This document shows, piece by piece, positions 1 through 9,197 of a stretch of 64,000 bases of DNA. A program made the position numbers and the translations under genes. Origin of the DNA: Acidicapsa ligni (GTDB lineage: Bacteria; Acidobacteriota; Terriglobia; Terriglobales; Acidobacteriaceae); contig NZ_JAGSYG010000007.1 of the NCBI RefSeq assembly GCF_025685655.1, forward strand, positions 1 to 64,000, read 5' to 3'. The notes below the pieces were generated by a model. The model searched no databases. It was given only the letters and a program-made list of their open reading frames with translations, and was not told the origin of the DNA. Every line of letters begins with the position of its first letter. Position 1 is the first letter of the stretch.

Positions 1-2021
1 GCCATGTCCTCACACTCACCCGCCGATGCGTCGCAGAACCGCACCAGACCTGGAAATACGGGGGTAGTCCCATTCCTCACTGTCGCTGTAAACGTCACCG
101 CCGTACCCTGAGATACACCGCTCGATGATACCGATAAAGAAATCGCCTCTGTAGAGGCATTCACCGTTTGCGTGACGCTGCTGGAAGTGACTGCACTGTA
201 ATTCGTATTGCCATTCCAGCCCGCCGTGATACTGTGAGCGCCTGGAGCAAGAGTGCTCGTGCTGAATGTCGCCGTCGTTCCACTGATCGGGCCTGTGCCG
301 ATCGAAGTTGTGCCATCATAGAACGTAATTGTTCCAATAGGCCCGCTAGAAATGGTGGCCGTAAAAGTTACCGATCCACCATACGTAGATGGTGTGCCTG
401 AGGTCGCCACAGCCAACGTTGGCGTAGCCTCATTCACCGATTGCGTGACTGCACCAGAGGTAACTGCACTGTAATTCGCATTGCCAGCCCAACCTGCGGT
501 AATACTGTGAAAGCCTCCAGCGAGAGTGGTAGCGGTGAATGTCGCCGTCGTTCCACTGATCGAGCCTGTGCCGATCGAGGTTGTGCCATCATAGAACGTG
601 ATTATGCCCGTAGGCCCGCTGGAAATGGTGGCCGTAAAGGTCACCGATCCACCATAGTTCGATGGCGTGCCTGAGGTCGCCACAGCCAACGTTGGCGTAG
701 CCTCATTCACCGATTGCGTGACTGCGCCGGAGGTAACTGCACTGTAGTTTGTATTGCCAGCCCAACCTGCCGTAATACTATGAGCGCCTGCAGCGAGAGT
801 GCTCGTACTGAATGTCGCCGTCGTTCCACTGATCGAGCCTGTGCCGATCGATGTGCCGCCATCGTAGAACGTGATTACGCCCGTAGGCCCGCTGGAAATG
901 GTGGCCGTAAAGGTTACCGATCCACCATAGTTCGATGGCGTGCCTGAGGTCGCCACAGCCAACGTTGGCGTAGCCTCATTCACCGATTGCGTGACTGCGC
1001 CGGAGGTAACTGCACTGTAGTTTGTATTGCCAGCCCAACCTGCCGTGATACTGTGAGTGCCTGCAGCAAGAGTGCTGGTGGTAAATGTTGCCGTCGTTCC
1101 ACTGATCGAGCCGGTACCGATCGATGTGCCGCCATCGTAGAACGTGATTGGCCCAGTAGGCCCGCTGGAAATAGTGGCCGTAAAGGTTACCGATCCGCCA
1201 TACGTAGATGGCGTTCCCGAGGTCACCACTGCCAACGTTGGCGTAGCTTTGTTCACCAATTGCGTGACAGCGCTGGAGGTAACTGCACTGTAATTCGTAT
1301 TGCCAGCCCAACCTGCCGTAATACTATGAGCGCCTGCAGCGAGAGTGCTCGTACTGAATGTCGCCGTCGTTCCACTGATCGAGCCCGTGCCGATCGATGT
1401 GCCGCCATCGTAGAACGTGATTATCCCAGTTGGCCCGCTGGAAATGGTGGCCGTGAAAGTCACCGATCCGCCATACGTAGACGGAGTACCTGAGGTCGAG
1501 ACAGTAAGTGCTGGTGTCGGCTCGCTGATTATTAACGATACGATCGAACTTGTTGAAGCAGAGTAAGTCGTGCTCTGAGATGTGCCACCTAGGTACTCCG
1601 CCTGTAGCGGATGGTTTCCAATCGAAAATGTAGAAATAGTACAGGTTATGGGAGCGCGGCTCGAGTCTAGCTGTCCGCTGCAAATGGTGAACCCGTTATC
1701 CGTTATGTTGACCTGTCCGACCGGTGTCGTTCCAACGGAAGCCGTGATCGTGATTGGAGTGCCATATCCAGCCGATGCAGAGGATAACGTTAGAGCCGTT
1801 TGCGTTGGTTGAGTGGATTGGGCGCGCAGGGGCGAGACCGAAACCAGAAGCAGGACTATCAGCCAGGACAGATGAATGGTAGCAAGTGGTAAATAACGAA
1901 GAAAAGCAAACCAGCTATCGCCGCATGTCACCGGAATCACAGACTCGTAATTCTGGTCCACGCTCGATACTTTCGCAATGGACTTGTAATTAACGACTTC
2001 TAACGCGTCTTTCTTCTTCAT
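1..2021 (-). CDS. Secreted Ig-like repeat protein (partial, 3' end outside window)
   Basis: The minus-strand frame from the ATG at 2021 stays open to the window edge, about 673 codons, so the C-terminus is missing. The N-terminus has about 40 polar residues, then a hydrophobic segment (LSWLIVLLLVSVSP) ending in RAQS, which reads as a Sec signal peptide with a long n-region. A first Ig-like module follows, then five near-identical 91-residue modules with the pattern YGGSVTFTATISSGPTG, ITFYDGGTSIGTGS and HSITAGWAGNTNYSAVTS. This matches bacterial Ig-like domain family 3 (Big_3_5). The last portion before the edge is a more divergent module. The ATG overlaps the stop of the upstream Rhs-like gene (ATGA), so the two are probably translationally coupled. 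Such proteins are usually extracellular adhesins or structural surface proteins; a specific function is not inferable. Confidence 0.8.
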   Translation of the reverse strand, partial: MKKKDALEVVNYKSIAKVSSVDQNYESVIPVTCGDSWFAFLRYLPLATIHLSWLIVLLLVSVSPLRAQSTQPTQTALTLSSASAGYGTPITITASVGTTPVGQVNITDNGFTICSGQLDSSRAPITCTISTFSIGNHPLQAEYLGGTSQSTTYSASTSSIVSLIISEPTPALTVSTSGTPSTYGGSVTFTATISSGPTGIITFYDGGTSIGTGSISGTTATFSTSTLAAGAHSITAGWAGNTNYSAVTSSAVTQLVNKATPTLAVVTSGTPSTYGGSVTFTATISSGPTGPITFYDGGTSIGTGSISGTTATFTTSTLAAGTHSITAGWAGNTNYSAVTSGAVTQSVNEATPTLAVATSGTPSNYGGSVTFTATISSGPTGVITFYDGGTSIGTGSISGTTATFSTSTLAAGAHSITAGWAGNTNYSAVTSGAVTQSVNEATPTLAVATSGTPSNYGGSVTFTATISSGPTGIITFYDGTTSIGTGSISGTTATFTATTLAGGFHSITAGWAGNANYSAVTSGAVTQSVNEATPTLAVATSGTPSTYGGSVTFTATISSGPIGTITFYDGTTSIGTGPISGTTATFSTSTLAPGAHSITAGWNGNTNYSAVTSSSVTQTVNASTEAISLSVSSSGVSQGTAVTFTATVRNGTTPVFPGLVRFCDASAGECEDM
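160..1524 (-). repeat. Five tandem 273-bp repeats (91-aa Ig-like modules)
   Basis: The landmark TTCACC recurs at 160, 433, 706 and 979, and again at 1252, always 273 bp apart. The units are 160-432, 433-705, 706-978, 979-1251 and 1252-1524. Inner units are nearly identical at nucleotide level, including synonymous positions, which points to recent duplication or gene conversion. 273 is a multiple of three, so changes in copy number keep the reading frame. Confidence 0.92.
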
Positions 2022-5000
2022 TTTGTCTGCTCGGCCCCGATAATCGTTATTGTTGCGGAACCACCAGTCCGATTTGCGAGCGGACCTGCTGTGTCTGTCT
2101 CGCAAGTTCTTCGCAATCGACTGTCGTAGCTTCTGCTAAGAGTCAGATTGCTGCCGAGCGTAGCATTCAGTAATCCACCAAATGCAGCGTAGGAATACCT
2201 TTGGCCACAGGGACCGGAGGATGGTGACTGAGCGGAGAAGATAGAGGATGGATGCAACAAGCTATCGTTCCAGCTACTCTTGACTGATAATAAGCGATCT
2301 GCGCCATCATAACTGCTGGTAAATGAAAGAAGAGCATTCAATCCGGGAGTCGTCGTAATCCCGTTAGTGTAATAAGTCAGATTTCCTGCTAGATCGAATT
2401 TTGCTTGAGACGAATATGGCTTTAAACTCGCGCAATTGGAAGGAGTGCACTGTTGTTCCGAAATTGCCTGGCCCATAGGGTTATAGGCAAGAATTGAGTG
2501 GAGGGAGCGGTAGTTACCAGCAGTGGGGGCGGAACTACATGCTGTTGCTGAATTACCCTGCGTCCAGGAGTTAGTCAACCTGCCAACGAGATTGAGCGAT
2601 TTTCCGCTCGCTAGGGGAGAAGTATCGTACTGGAAGCACGATATCGGCGTCTTACTTGCGTCGTTTATATAAACTTTGGAGATGATCCTGTTCAGTGCGT
2701 CGTATCCATAGTTGGTGGTAATGTTGCGCGTATCCGTTTTCGATTGCAAGTTCCCGTTTGCATCATAGCTGTAACCAACCGTACCAGGGATATATGCTCC
2801 TGTCGTTGTTAGGGGACAGGGCGCACTAGGGTTAGAACTATTAGAGTACTCAGGATTAGACGCGCAGAGCAGCCTTGATAGACTGTCGTAATTGAATGTA
2901 CGGACGCGAGCAATACTCCCATTGGCACCATGTTGCGTTACGGATAAAAGATTGTTCAGTGTATTGTAGGTATAGTCCGTCTCCAGCGGCGGTGATGGAG
3001 GACTCGGCTCAAGGACTTGTGTCAAGTCGCCAAAGGCGTCGTATGTTCTTTTCCACTGATTACCGTTTTCGTCCTGATATATGACGGTGTTTCCGTTATA
3101 AGTCCACATTTGCTTACTCAAGCCGTCTGAGTCAAGCTGGCTGGCCTTACGGCCTAATGCGTCATAGTTGTACGTGGTGAGGTTAACGGAATCAGTAGAG
3201 GCGTGCGGGTTTGAAACGGTATGGACATTCCCCAAACCATCATAAGTTGTATCGACGGTTATATCGACGTGGTCTGCGCCTTGTGCAGCCGATGTCAGGT
3301 TAGTACTTGTCACGTGCCCCATGCCATCCATGGCTGAAACACTGGTTCCAATAATCCCGGCAGTATTCACAGTCTGTATGGTAGTAACGCTGGGATTCGG
3401 AGCCGCATCATCATACTTATACATTGTCGTGGGCCGCTGCCCAGAATTGTTAGGATCCGGGGGGCCTTGAATCTCTTTCAGCCGTTTTAATGGATCATTG
3501 TAGATGTAGTTGGTTGTTTGCGTATTTTCATCAGTACTGGACGTGAGCTCACCAGTCACATAGTCGTATGAATAGCTGGAAGTATGAGAAGTTCCATTCG
3601 TGGATGGCTTAGTGATAGTCGTTACATAGGCGTTTGAAGTAGTCGTCGCATTCTCTACAACTGGGTAGTCGCTATAGGAGTAAGTGGTTGTATGGTTCGT
3701 ATCTGTCATTGAACTGCAAGTAACGTTTCCACATGGATCTGTTTCGGAAATAACCTGCCCCGTCTCATCGTAAGAAAATGATGTTGCTATAGAGCTGGTA
3801 GGGCTAGACCATTTAACGAGCTTTGTGAGATTTCCTCGCCCGATTAACGGCATAGATAAGCTATGTGTGGGAGGAGTAGGTCCATAATTGGATTCGTCAT
3901 GCGTGCCAGTTGGAAGAGGAAGGGGACTTGCAACGGCCGACGTCAAAACTGGATTCGAGTCTAGACATAAAGCCTGATTGTCGTAGTAGGCATCAGTCTC
4001 AGCTACAGGATTACCTTGGCCATCATATGTGATCGTTTGACAAGGGCCGACTATGCCTACAGATTGAGCATTCTGGGCGCTTGCACAAGGCTGTTGAGGG
4101 TTTGTTTGAAAACTGATAGGTGGCGTGAATTGACACGGCTCCTGAAAGGCGTAATAAATTGAGGTGGTCTTCCGGAATAAATTTCCATCATAACCATATT
4201 CATCCTGTTCGTGTAGAAGTTGCGGAAACCCACTTGGATCTGGCAATCCGCTTGGGCTTACGCCGGCTAGGCTATTGGCTTCAGAACAATCGCCCCCCAT
4301 ATAGCAGTATGTTGTTATCGAGGTTGCACTAGGATTATTGTTCCACTCTGTCGTTTGGCTTCTCATTTCAAATTGATCAGCCCAAGACTCTGTTACAGCT
4401 TTCAATAACTTTACTTGTCCCCAATCGAAGTACTTGATTGTCTTTTCTACAGGAAGCTGGGCTCTCCGCTGCCCCCCACTATTTGGAGATTGAAGTTGAT
4501 ACACGGATCCGTAAGAATAGTCTGTTTCAGATGCAAGCCCCGTTATATTATCCGTCGTTGTAATTTTTGTTGTTTTGCTCGTCCAAAGTCCGGTACTGTC
4601 ATCCCAGCCTGTTGTGTATGAAAATACCTGTGTCTGGGCCGGTGACGTAGAACTGTCGTAACCGACTTCTCGTCCTGTAATCACTGGAGTTTGATATTCA
4701 AAATTACATCCTCCGCTATATGGAGAGGAACCTGAAACTAAAGCATCGTAAGTCGCTATCGTAGACATATTAGGGCTTAGCCCCCATGTATAAGAAACCC
4801 ATCCTCCATTAGGATAAGTAATTTTACTAATAAGCCCATATATGTTGTTGTATTCAAAGGTGTAGGCTTGGCCATTTGGAAGAGTAAGCGTATTGAAAAG
4901 CCCTGATGTGGACCCAATGCCTCCCAGGCCGAACTCACAAGAGGCGCCACTCGGAAATGGAATGGGATATATCTGCTTATAGCCTACAGAAAATTTTGCG

Positions 5001-6037
5001 TCAGTAGTTCCATTAAAACCGAGGGTATAGGTCAATCCACCAACTGTATAGCTGCTAGATAGACCAAAATAGGCGCCCGTAGATGATGTAATACCTCCGG
5101 CCGATATATGCCGTCCTAAAGTATCTACAATAGGGAGTCCTGCGGGTATGCTATCGCTAGGAATTGTGAACTGAATCACGTTACCATTACGATCTTGAAT
5201 CTTTGCTGGAAATATTACTTCAACTTCGGGAGTTGTAGAACTTGGATTTACCCATACTGACTTGGTATTCGCCGGAAATGAATAGATGGTCCCACTTATG
5301 TCTGTAACTGTAAATGCAGGAAATGCTGACATACAGTCGCTCGGATAGACTTCATTGTAAGCATCTCCATCACAGATAGCATCCATTTGAGCATAAACTT
5401 GATCATCTCCACCGGTAGGGAAGGCCCTATAAAAATAGGACCCGGACCCATAGGGGACATTGGAACACCCAGCCTGTGGCACGGGCGTCGAATTAAAGTC
5501 AGAAGGAGGGCCAATAGCAGCGAGACCAAGTTGGTGCGATGCTCCAGTAGGATCATAAAAATTGTAAGACGATGTCATCGGGCACAATGGTCCATTTCCA
5601 TAATAGGGCCCCTCGTTTATGGGAATAGCAAAATAAGTTATCGTTGCATAAGGAAGCGTATCGCTCCACCCTCCAAAGCTCCTGTTGGTGTTAAATTCGT
5701 CTTGAGAAGTGCCTGGTTGGAGTGATATTGGGTTATACATTTCGCCCGAATTGTAAGTTATTGAGAGTGGAAGTGTAAGTCCACGTCCTTTCGGAGTTGG
5801 CAAATCAATCTTTATACTTAAGGTTCCGTTGGCCGGGTTCACTGTCTCGGCCAATCCGTGAATATAATCATGGCCAGAGCCCGGAAGGGGTCGAGATACT
5901 TGGTCGCCAAGTGAAATGACTTGCGAGTAGGCGATTGTGTAAGTCATCAGCAAAACGACAAGAGTTAGTGGAAACTGCAAATTCCTAGCAGACAATAAGC
6001 GATGCATGCTTCTTCTGTAAGAGATTAAAATTGACAC
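2018..6037 (-). CDS. Rhs / YD-repeat secreted protein lacking the Rhs core end
   Basis: This is a 1339-residue protein starting at a GTG (6037) preceded by GGGAG. A signal peptide (about residues 20-39, LTLVVLLMTYTIAYS) is followed by a beta-rich N-terminal region with repeated aromatic turn motifs. From about residue 760 there are many YD repeats, for example YDYVTGELTSS, YDALGRK, YDANGNLQS and YDALNRI. Rhs proteins wrap a C-terminal toxin or effector in a YD shell and normally carry a core motif near the C-terminus. Here the protein stops after GSATITIIGAEQTK, with no core motif and no C-terminal effector. The end therefore looks truncated or recombined. The stop overlaps the ATG of the Ig-repeat gene. 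It probably acts outside the cytoplasm as an exported surface protein. Confidence 0.8.
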   Translation of the reverse strand: MSILISYRRSMHRLLSARNLQFPLTLVVLLMTYTIAYSQVISLGDQVSRPLPGSGHDYIHGLAETVNPANGTLSIKIDLPTPKGRGLTLPLSITYNSGEMYNPISLQPGTSQDEFNTNRSFGGWSDTLPYATITYFAIPINEGPYYGNGPLCPMTSSYNFYDPTGASHQLGLAAIGPPSDFNSTPVPQAGCSNVPYGSGSYFYRAFPTGGDDQVYAQMDAICDGDAYNEVYPSDCMSAFPAFTVTDISGTIYSFPANTKSVWVNPSSTTPEVEVIFPAKIQDRNGNVIQFTIPSDSIPAGLPIVDTLGRHISAGGITSSTGAYFGLSSSYTVGGLTYTLGFNGTTDAKFSVGYKQIYPIPFPSGASCEFGLGGIGSTSGLFNTLTLPNGQAYTFEYNNIYGLISKITYPNGGWVSYTWGLSPNMSTIATYDALVSGSSPYSGGCNFEYQTPVITGREVGYDSSTSPAQTQVFSYTTGWDDSTGLWTSKTTKITTTDNITGLASETDYSYGSVYQLQSPNSGGQRRAQLPVEKTIKYFDWGQVKLLKAVTESWADQFEMRSQTTEWNNNPSATSITTYCYMGGDCSEANSLAGVSPSGLPDPSGFPQLLHEQDEYGYDGNLFRKTTSIYYAFQEPCQFTPPISFQTNPQQPCASAQNAQSVGIVGPCQTITYDGQGNPVAETDAYYDNQALCLDSNPVLTSAVASPLPLPTGTHDESNYGPTPPTHSLSMPLIGRGNLTKLVKWSSPTSSIATSFSYDETGQVISETDPCGNVTCSSMTDTNHTTTYSYSDYPVVENATTTSNAYVTTITKPSTNGTSHTSSYSYDYVTGELTSSTDENTQTTNYIYNDPLKRLKEIQGPPDPNNSGQRPTTMYKYDDAAPNPSVTTIQTVNTAGIIGTSVSAMDGMGHVTSTNLTSAAQGADHVDITVDTTYDGLGNVHTVSNPHASTDSVNLTTYNYDALGRKASQLDSDGLSKQMWTYNGNTVIYQDENGNQWKRTYDAFGDLTQVLEPSPPSPPLETDYTYNTLNNLLSVTQHGANGSIARVRTFNYDSLSRLLCASNPEYSNSSNPSAPCPLTTTGAYIPGTVGYSYDANGNLQSKTDTRNITTNYGYDALNRIISKVYINDASKTPISCFQYDTSPLASGKSLNLVGRLTNSWTQGNSATACSSAPTAGNYRSLHSILAYNPMGQAISEQQCTPSNCASLKPYSSQAKFDLAGNLTYYTNGITTTPGLNALLSFTSSYDGADRLLSVKSSWNDSLLHPSSIFSAQSPSSGPCGQRYSYAAFGGLLNATLGSNLTLSRSYDSRLRRTCETDTAGPLANRTGGSATITIIGAEQTK

Positions 6038-6128
6038 ATGAACTCCCGACTCGCAGTTATCTTTTCAAATGAAACAACACATTTTACGCTGAGATGATTA
6101 GAGAAAATATTGCATGGTTGACCACTAG

Positions 6129-7018
6129 AGTCTGTTATGAACTTTGGTTGAGAGTATTAGCGAGATTTCTGAGCATGAGGGCGGGGAAGGCGAGCAGGTG
6201 TAGTACTTTGAGTGTGGTGTCGAGCCTTTCGTAGTCTCTTGCGAGTCGTCGGAATCGAGCGGCCCATGCGAAGGATCTCTCTACCACCCATCGGCGCGGC
6301 GGGAGGACGAATCCCCATTTGGCCATGGGATGCTTGACGACTTCGAGCCGCAGGCCGTACTGCTGTGCGGCTTCGGTCGCGTTGGGACCGGTATAGCCCT
6401 GATCCACAAAGGCTAATTCCACCGAGTTGCGGGTTACCTGCTGTATTTCTTCGGGGAGAGCTGCGACCTGCTCGCGGTCGCCGTCTGAGGCCGGGGTCAC
6501 TGTCAGCGCCAGCAGGTGGCCAAGCGTGTCGACCGCGATATGCACTTTTGATCCCTTCCTGCGCTTGGTTCCGTCATAGCCCGCCCGCCCACCAAACTTC
6601 GGCGTCGACTGCAAGGTGCGGCTGTCAATGTAGACCGTCGTCGGCTGCCCCTTGCGTCCGGCCCACTCCCGCACCAGAGAACGAGTATCCTCCACCAGAA
6701 TCTCGAAACAACCCCATTTCAGCCAACGCTGCATCTGCTGAAACACTGCATACCAGGGCGGCATATCGTTCGACAGAAATCGCCACTGACCGCCCGTTCG
6801 CGCCACATACCGCACAGCGTTAAACACGGACCGAAGATGGTACTTCCGCTGCAAACTGTCCTCCCGGCAAAGCAAAAGATACGACAGCACAAATCCCCAC
6901 TCCTCATCCGTCACATCGCTCGGATAACCAACCTGCCCCTTCAGACTCATCCTTCCATACTCAACAAAACTCAAACCGCCGCAAAGTTCCTAAACAGGTT
7001 CAAAGTTCATAACGGACT
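6129..7018. mobile_element. IS5-family insertion sequence, complete
   Basis: The element is 890 bp. Its ends match in 17 of 18 positions: AGTCTGTTATGAACTTTG at the left and the complement of CAAAGTTCATAACGGACT at the right. It is bounded by CTAG at 6125-6128 and 7019-7022, a 4-bp target duplication that fits the YTAR preference of IS5-group elements. One transposase gene fills it. Intact frame, ends and target duplication suggest a recent insertion that may still be mobile. It lies just upstream of the Rhs-like gene and could change that gene's expression. Confidence 0.9.
6135..6950 (-). CDS. IS5-family DDE transposase
   Basis: This cut-and-paste transposase has about 271 residues from the ATG at 6950; an in-frame TTG at 6974 would add eight. 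An N-terminal helical DNA-binding region (YPSDVTDEEW, RYVARTGGQWR) is followed by an RNase-H-like catalytic core. The first Asp is in YIDSRTLQS, the second in AFVDQGYTG, and the Glu is in RRWVVERSFAW. The YREK-like arrangement around the Glu is the IS5 signature. The single uninterrupted frame and complete triad argue for an active enzyme. The stop lies only a few bases inside the left inverted repeat, as is usual for compact IS elements. Confidence 0.93.
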   Translation of the reverse strand: MSLKGQVGYPSDVTDEEWGFVLSYLLLCREDSLQRKYHLRSVFNAVRYVARTGGQWRFLSNDMPPWYAVFQQMQRWLKWGCFEILVEDTRSLVREWAGRKGQPTTVYIDSRTLQSTPKFGGRAGYDGTKRRKGSKVHIAVDTLGHLLALTVTPASDGDREQVAALPEEIQQVTRNSVELAFVDQGYTGPNATEAAQQYGLRLEVVKHPMAKWGFVLPPRRWVVERSFAWAARFRRLARDYERLDTTLKVLHLLAFPALMLRNLANTLNQSS

Positions 7019-7376
7019 CTAGGCTTCCGAGTAGGACAAAAGCCACAACCAGGACTTTGGAGCGTTTGAGCAAAGCTAAAAGAGAGCGACCATAATCCAG
7101 CCGAGGCACAACTATACGCATGATTATCCCCAAGACAAAACTAAAAGTATTGCAGTGAGAGCAGTCTAACCCGAAGACAAAAACGAAAGCAACCCTCGAA
7201 AAAGAATTGTCAGTAAAAGTAGTTATACGTTTTTATCCCAAGAGACATATGTTAAGGTTTTTCACTTCCCATGTTTCCATTAGTGGCAGCACACATAGCT
7301 GAGCCCTTGCAGGTTGGTCTGCCTGGCGTTTTTTGTACCAGTTTGCGTGATAGAGACTTGGTACAAGGAGCTTGAT

Positions 7377-7658
7377 ATGCCGAAGGGCAAGAAGCATACG
7401 GCGGAGCAGGTAGTGAACCTGCTGCGACAGATTGAAGTGGCTGTAGCGAACGGGAAGACGACGGTTCAGGCGTGTAAGGAAGCGCTGATCACGGAGCAGA
7501 CGTACTACCGTTGGCGCCGTGAGTACGGCGGGTTGCAGATAGACCAGGCGAAGCGGTTGAAGGAGCTTGAGCAGGAGAACGCGAAGCTGAAGCGTCTGGT
7601 GGCGAACCTGAGCCTGGATAATCTTGTGTTGAAGGACTTCGCCTCGGGAAACTTCTAA
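7377..7658 (+). CDS. IS3-family transposase OrfA
   Basis: This 93-residue protein starts at the ATG at 7377, seven bases after AAGGAG; the frame is open further upstream but without a ribosome site. An HTH_Tnp_1 domain (HTAEQVVNLLRQIEVA, ACKEALITEQTYYRWRREYG) binds the IS ends. It is followed by a leucine-zipper-like helix (LKELEQENAKLKRLVANLSLDN). OrfB lies in the -1 frame and overlaps the end of orfA, so the usual programmed -1 frameshift would make the OrfAB transposase. Confidence 0.9.
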   Translation: MPKGKKHTAEQVVNLLRQIEVAVANGKTTVQACKEALITEQTYYRWRREYGGLQIDQAKRLKELEQENAKLKRLVANLSLDNLVLKDFASGNF

Positions 7659-8580
7659 GCCCGGAGTGTCGTCGTGGCGCTGTGGAGCATGCGCGGCAGA
7701 AGCATGGGATCACGGAGCGTCGAGCGTGCTGGCTGGCAGGCCAGCCGCGCGGCACGCAGCGTTATCGACCAACGCAACGGGCGGACGAGAACAAGCTGAC
7801 GCAGGCGATCGTAACGCTGGCCGGCCAGTATGGCCGCTACGGCTATCGTCGCATCACGGCTCTGCTGGTGCATGCGGGCTGGCGCGTGGGCAAGGACCGC
7901 GTGGAACGGATCTGGCGTCGCGAGGTCTGAAGGTACCGCAGAAGCAGAAGTCACGCGGCCGTCTGTGGTTCAACGATGGCTCGTGCGTGCGGCTACGGCC
8001 GACGCACCGCAACCATGTGTGGAGCTACGACTTCGTGAGCGTACGCACGCATGACGGCAGGATGGCACGGACGTTGAACCTGATCGATGAGCACACGCGC
8101 GAAGCCCTCCTCGTGCGCGTTGAGCGGCGTTGGTCGAGTGCGAAGGTAATCGAAGCGCTTGCCGACGTGATGGTGGTCAAGGGTGTGCCGGAACATCTGA
8201 GATCGGACAACGGGCCCGAGTTCATAGCACATGACCTGCGCAAATGGCTGGCGGATACAGGAGCAAAGACGATGTACATCGAGCCTGGCTCGCCGTGGGA
8301 GAACGGCTACTGCGAGAGCTTCAACTCGAAGATGCGAGACGAGTTCCTCAATGGAGAGATCTTCTACTCGATAAAGGAACTGCGTGTGCTGGCCGAACGC
8401 TGGCGCAACCACTACAACACCGCCAGACCGCACTCGTCGCTAGGTTACAGACCGCCGGCGCCAGAGGCGTGGTTGGCAGCAACTGTTCGGCGGCAGGAGG
8501 AGCCGGTCGCTTCGCTCCCGGCTCCTCTTGCCGCTATGTCCTGCATCGACCTGAACTCAGAAATTGCTGCGCTACACTAA
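7655..8580 (+). pseudogene. IS3-family transposase OrfB, one-base deletion
   Basis: The reading frame begins in the -1 frame of orfA with LLSPE and continues through the HTH_21 region (HGITERRACWLAG, YGYRRITALL, VGKDRVERIWRRE). There GAGGTCTGAAG replaces the expected GAG-GGT-CTG-AAG. One G is missing near 7923-7926, so translation stops at TGA 7928-7930. The rest of the protein continues one frame back as GLKVPQKQ and holds the complete rve integrase core: Asp in WSYDFVS, Asp in LRSDNGPEF, Glu in ENGYCESFN. The continuous open frame that overlaps the second part from 7666 contains about 85 out-of-frame residues at its start and is not a real protein. Unless suppressed by frameshifting this copy cannot make full OrfB. 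Confidence 0.88.
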
Positions 8581-9162
8581 CAATCCAACTGGTACAAAAG
8601 ATCGGTCAGGCCAGTATTCGTTCACATCCGACTTCAATTTTGAATGCACAGCGAGTGCGGCAGCAAGACCCAGTAGACCCAGCGGCCCAAGTGCCAAGAG
8701 GTAGTAATACTTCTTTTTGGCTGCAGCCTCTTTGCTCTGGACATCATTAAGAGTAGCCTGCAACTGAGAGTTCTCGTTCGCTAGCCTAGATTCAATCACC
8801 GACAACTTGCTGATGCAGTCAGGAAGTCCAGCCGACAATGTGCCGACTTGATTTGTGAGCGCGGATATCGACCCCTTCAAGTCGGTTGTTTTATTTTTCA
8901 AGAGGTCTATTATCGGCTGGAGCTCTACCAAAGACGCTTTCTTCGAAACAAGTGATTCGAGTTCTTTCAACTGTGGATTCGAAATTTGCACGTATGCAAC
9001 CACTTGATTTTGCATTGCCAGAATTGGTGGGAACATTCCAGAAATCGTGGTGGAAACCAGACTCTGCACTGAGTGGGCGTCAGACGGAAGGTCATTAAGC
9101 GCGTCGATTTGTTGCTGGATGGCCTTCAAATTCGAAGTGGCTTGTGAAAGTGTTCCGTTCAT
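8572..9162 (-). CDS. Putative second component of an alpha-pore-forming toxin, 3' end replaced by an IS
   Basis: The start at 9162 is preceded by AAAGGAG. The first 183 residues are native and the last 12 or so are read from the IS3 right end, so the gene is truncated. The native part is a long amphipathic helical or coiled-coil region (about 1-148; for example LKAIQQQIDALN, NENSQLQATLNDVQSK), then a basic turn (AAAKKKYYY) and one hydrophobic segment (LLALGPLGLLGLAAALAV, about 155-172). Long helices around a central hydrophobic hairpin are the layout of ClyA-type pore formers such as XaxB/YaxB and HBL/NHE subunits; the returning helices would have been lost. It lies 35 bp downstream of the 9198-10385 gene in the same orientation. 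The toxin call is inference from architecture and context; a coiled-coil membrane protein of other function is the alternative. Confidence 0.5.
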   Translation of the reverse strand: MNGTLSQATSNLKAIQQQIDALNDLPSDAHSVQSLVSTTISGMFPPILAMQNQVVAYVQISNPQLKELESLVSKKASLVELQPIIDLLKNKTTDLKGSISALTNQVGTLSAGLPDCISKLSVIESRLANENSQLQATLNDVQSKEAAAKKKYYYLLALGPLGLLGLAAALAVHSKLKSDVNEYWPDRSFVPVGLLV

Positions 9163-9197
9163 ATTACTCCTTTGAAAATAACTTTGGTTGCAAGCTG

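Larger units (their letters stand above)
7315..8613. mobile_element. IS3-family insertion sequence with broken orfB
   Basis: The element is about 1299 bp. The left end TGGTCTGCC...TTTTGTACCAGTT and the complement of the right end TGGCCTGACC...TTTTGTACCAGTT form imperfect inverted repeats of about 29 bp beginning TGG, typical of the IS3 family. No clear 3-4 bp target duplication is visible (GGT at the left, GTA at the right), so the flanks have changed or one side was rearranged. The right end lies inside the coding sequence of the minus-strand gene 8572-9162 and replaces its C-terminus. Confidence 0.88.

Noticed and set aside
168..1493. Several 77-codon open frames and one longer frame on the plus strand, spaced 273 bp apart
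   Set aside because: They are the antisense of the Ig-repeat gene. Their spacing equals the repeat unit and there are no ribosome sites. The minus-strand frame carries the recognisable Ig-like domain.
7666..8580. A continuous 304-codon frame that would look like a complete IS3 OrfB
   Set aside because: Its first 85 or so residues have no resemblance to OrfB. The real OrfB N-terminus lies in the neighbouring frame, and the frames meet at a missing G.
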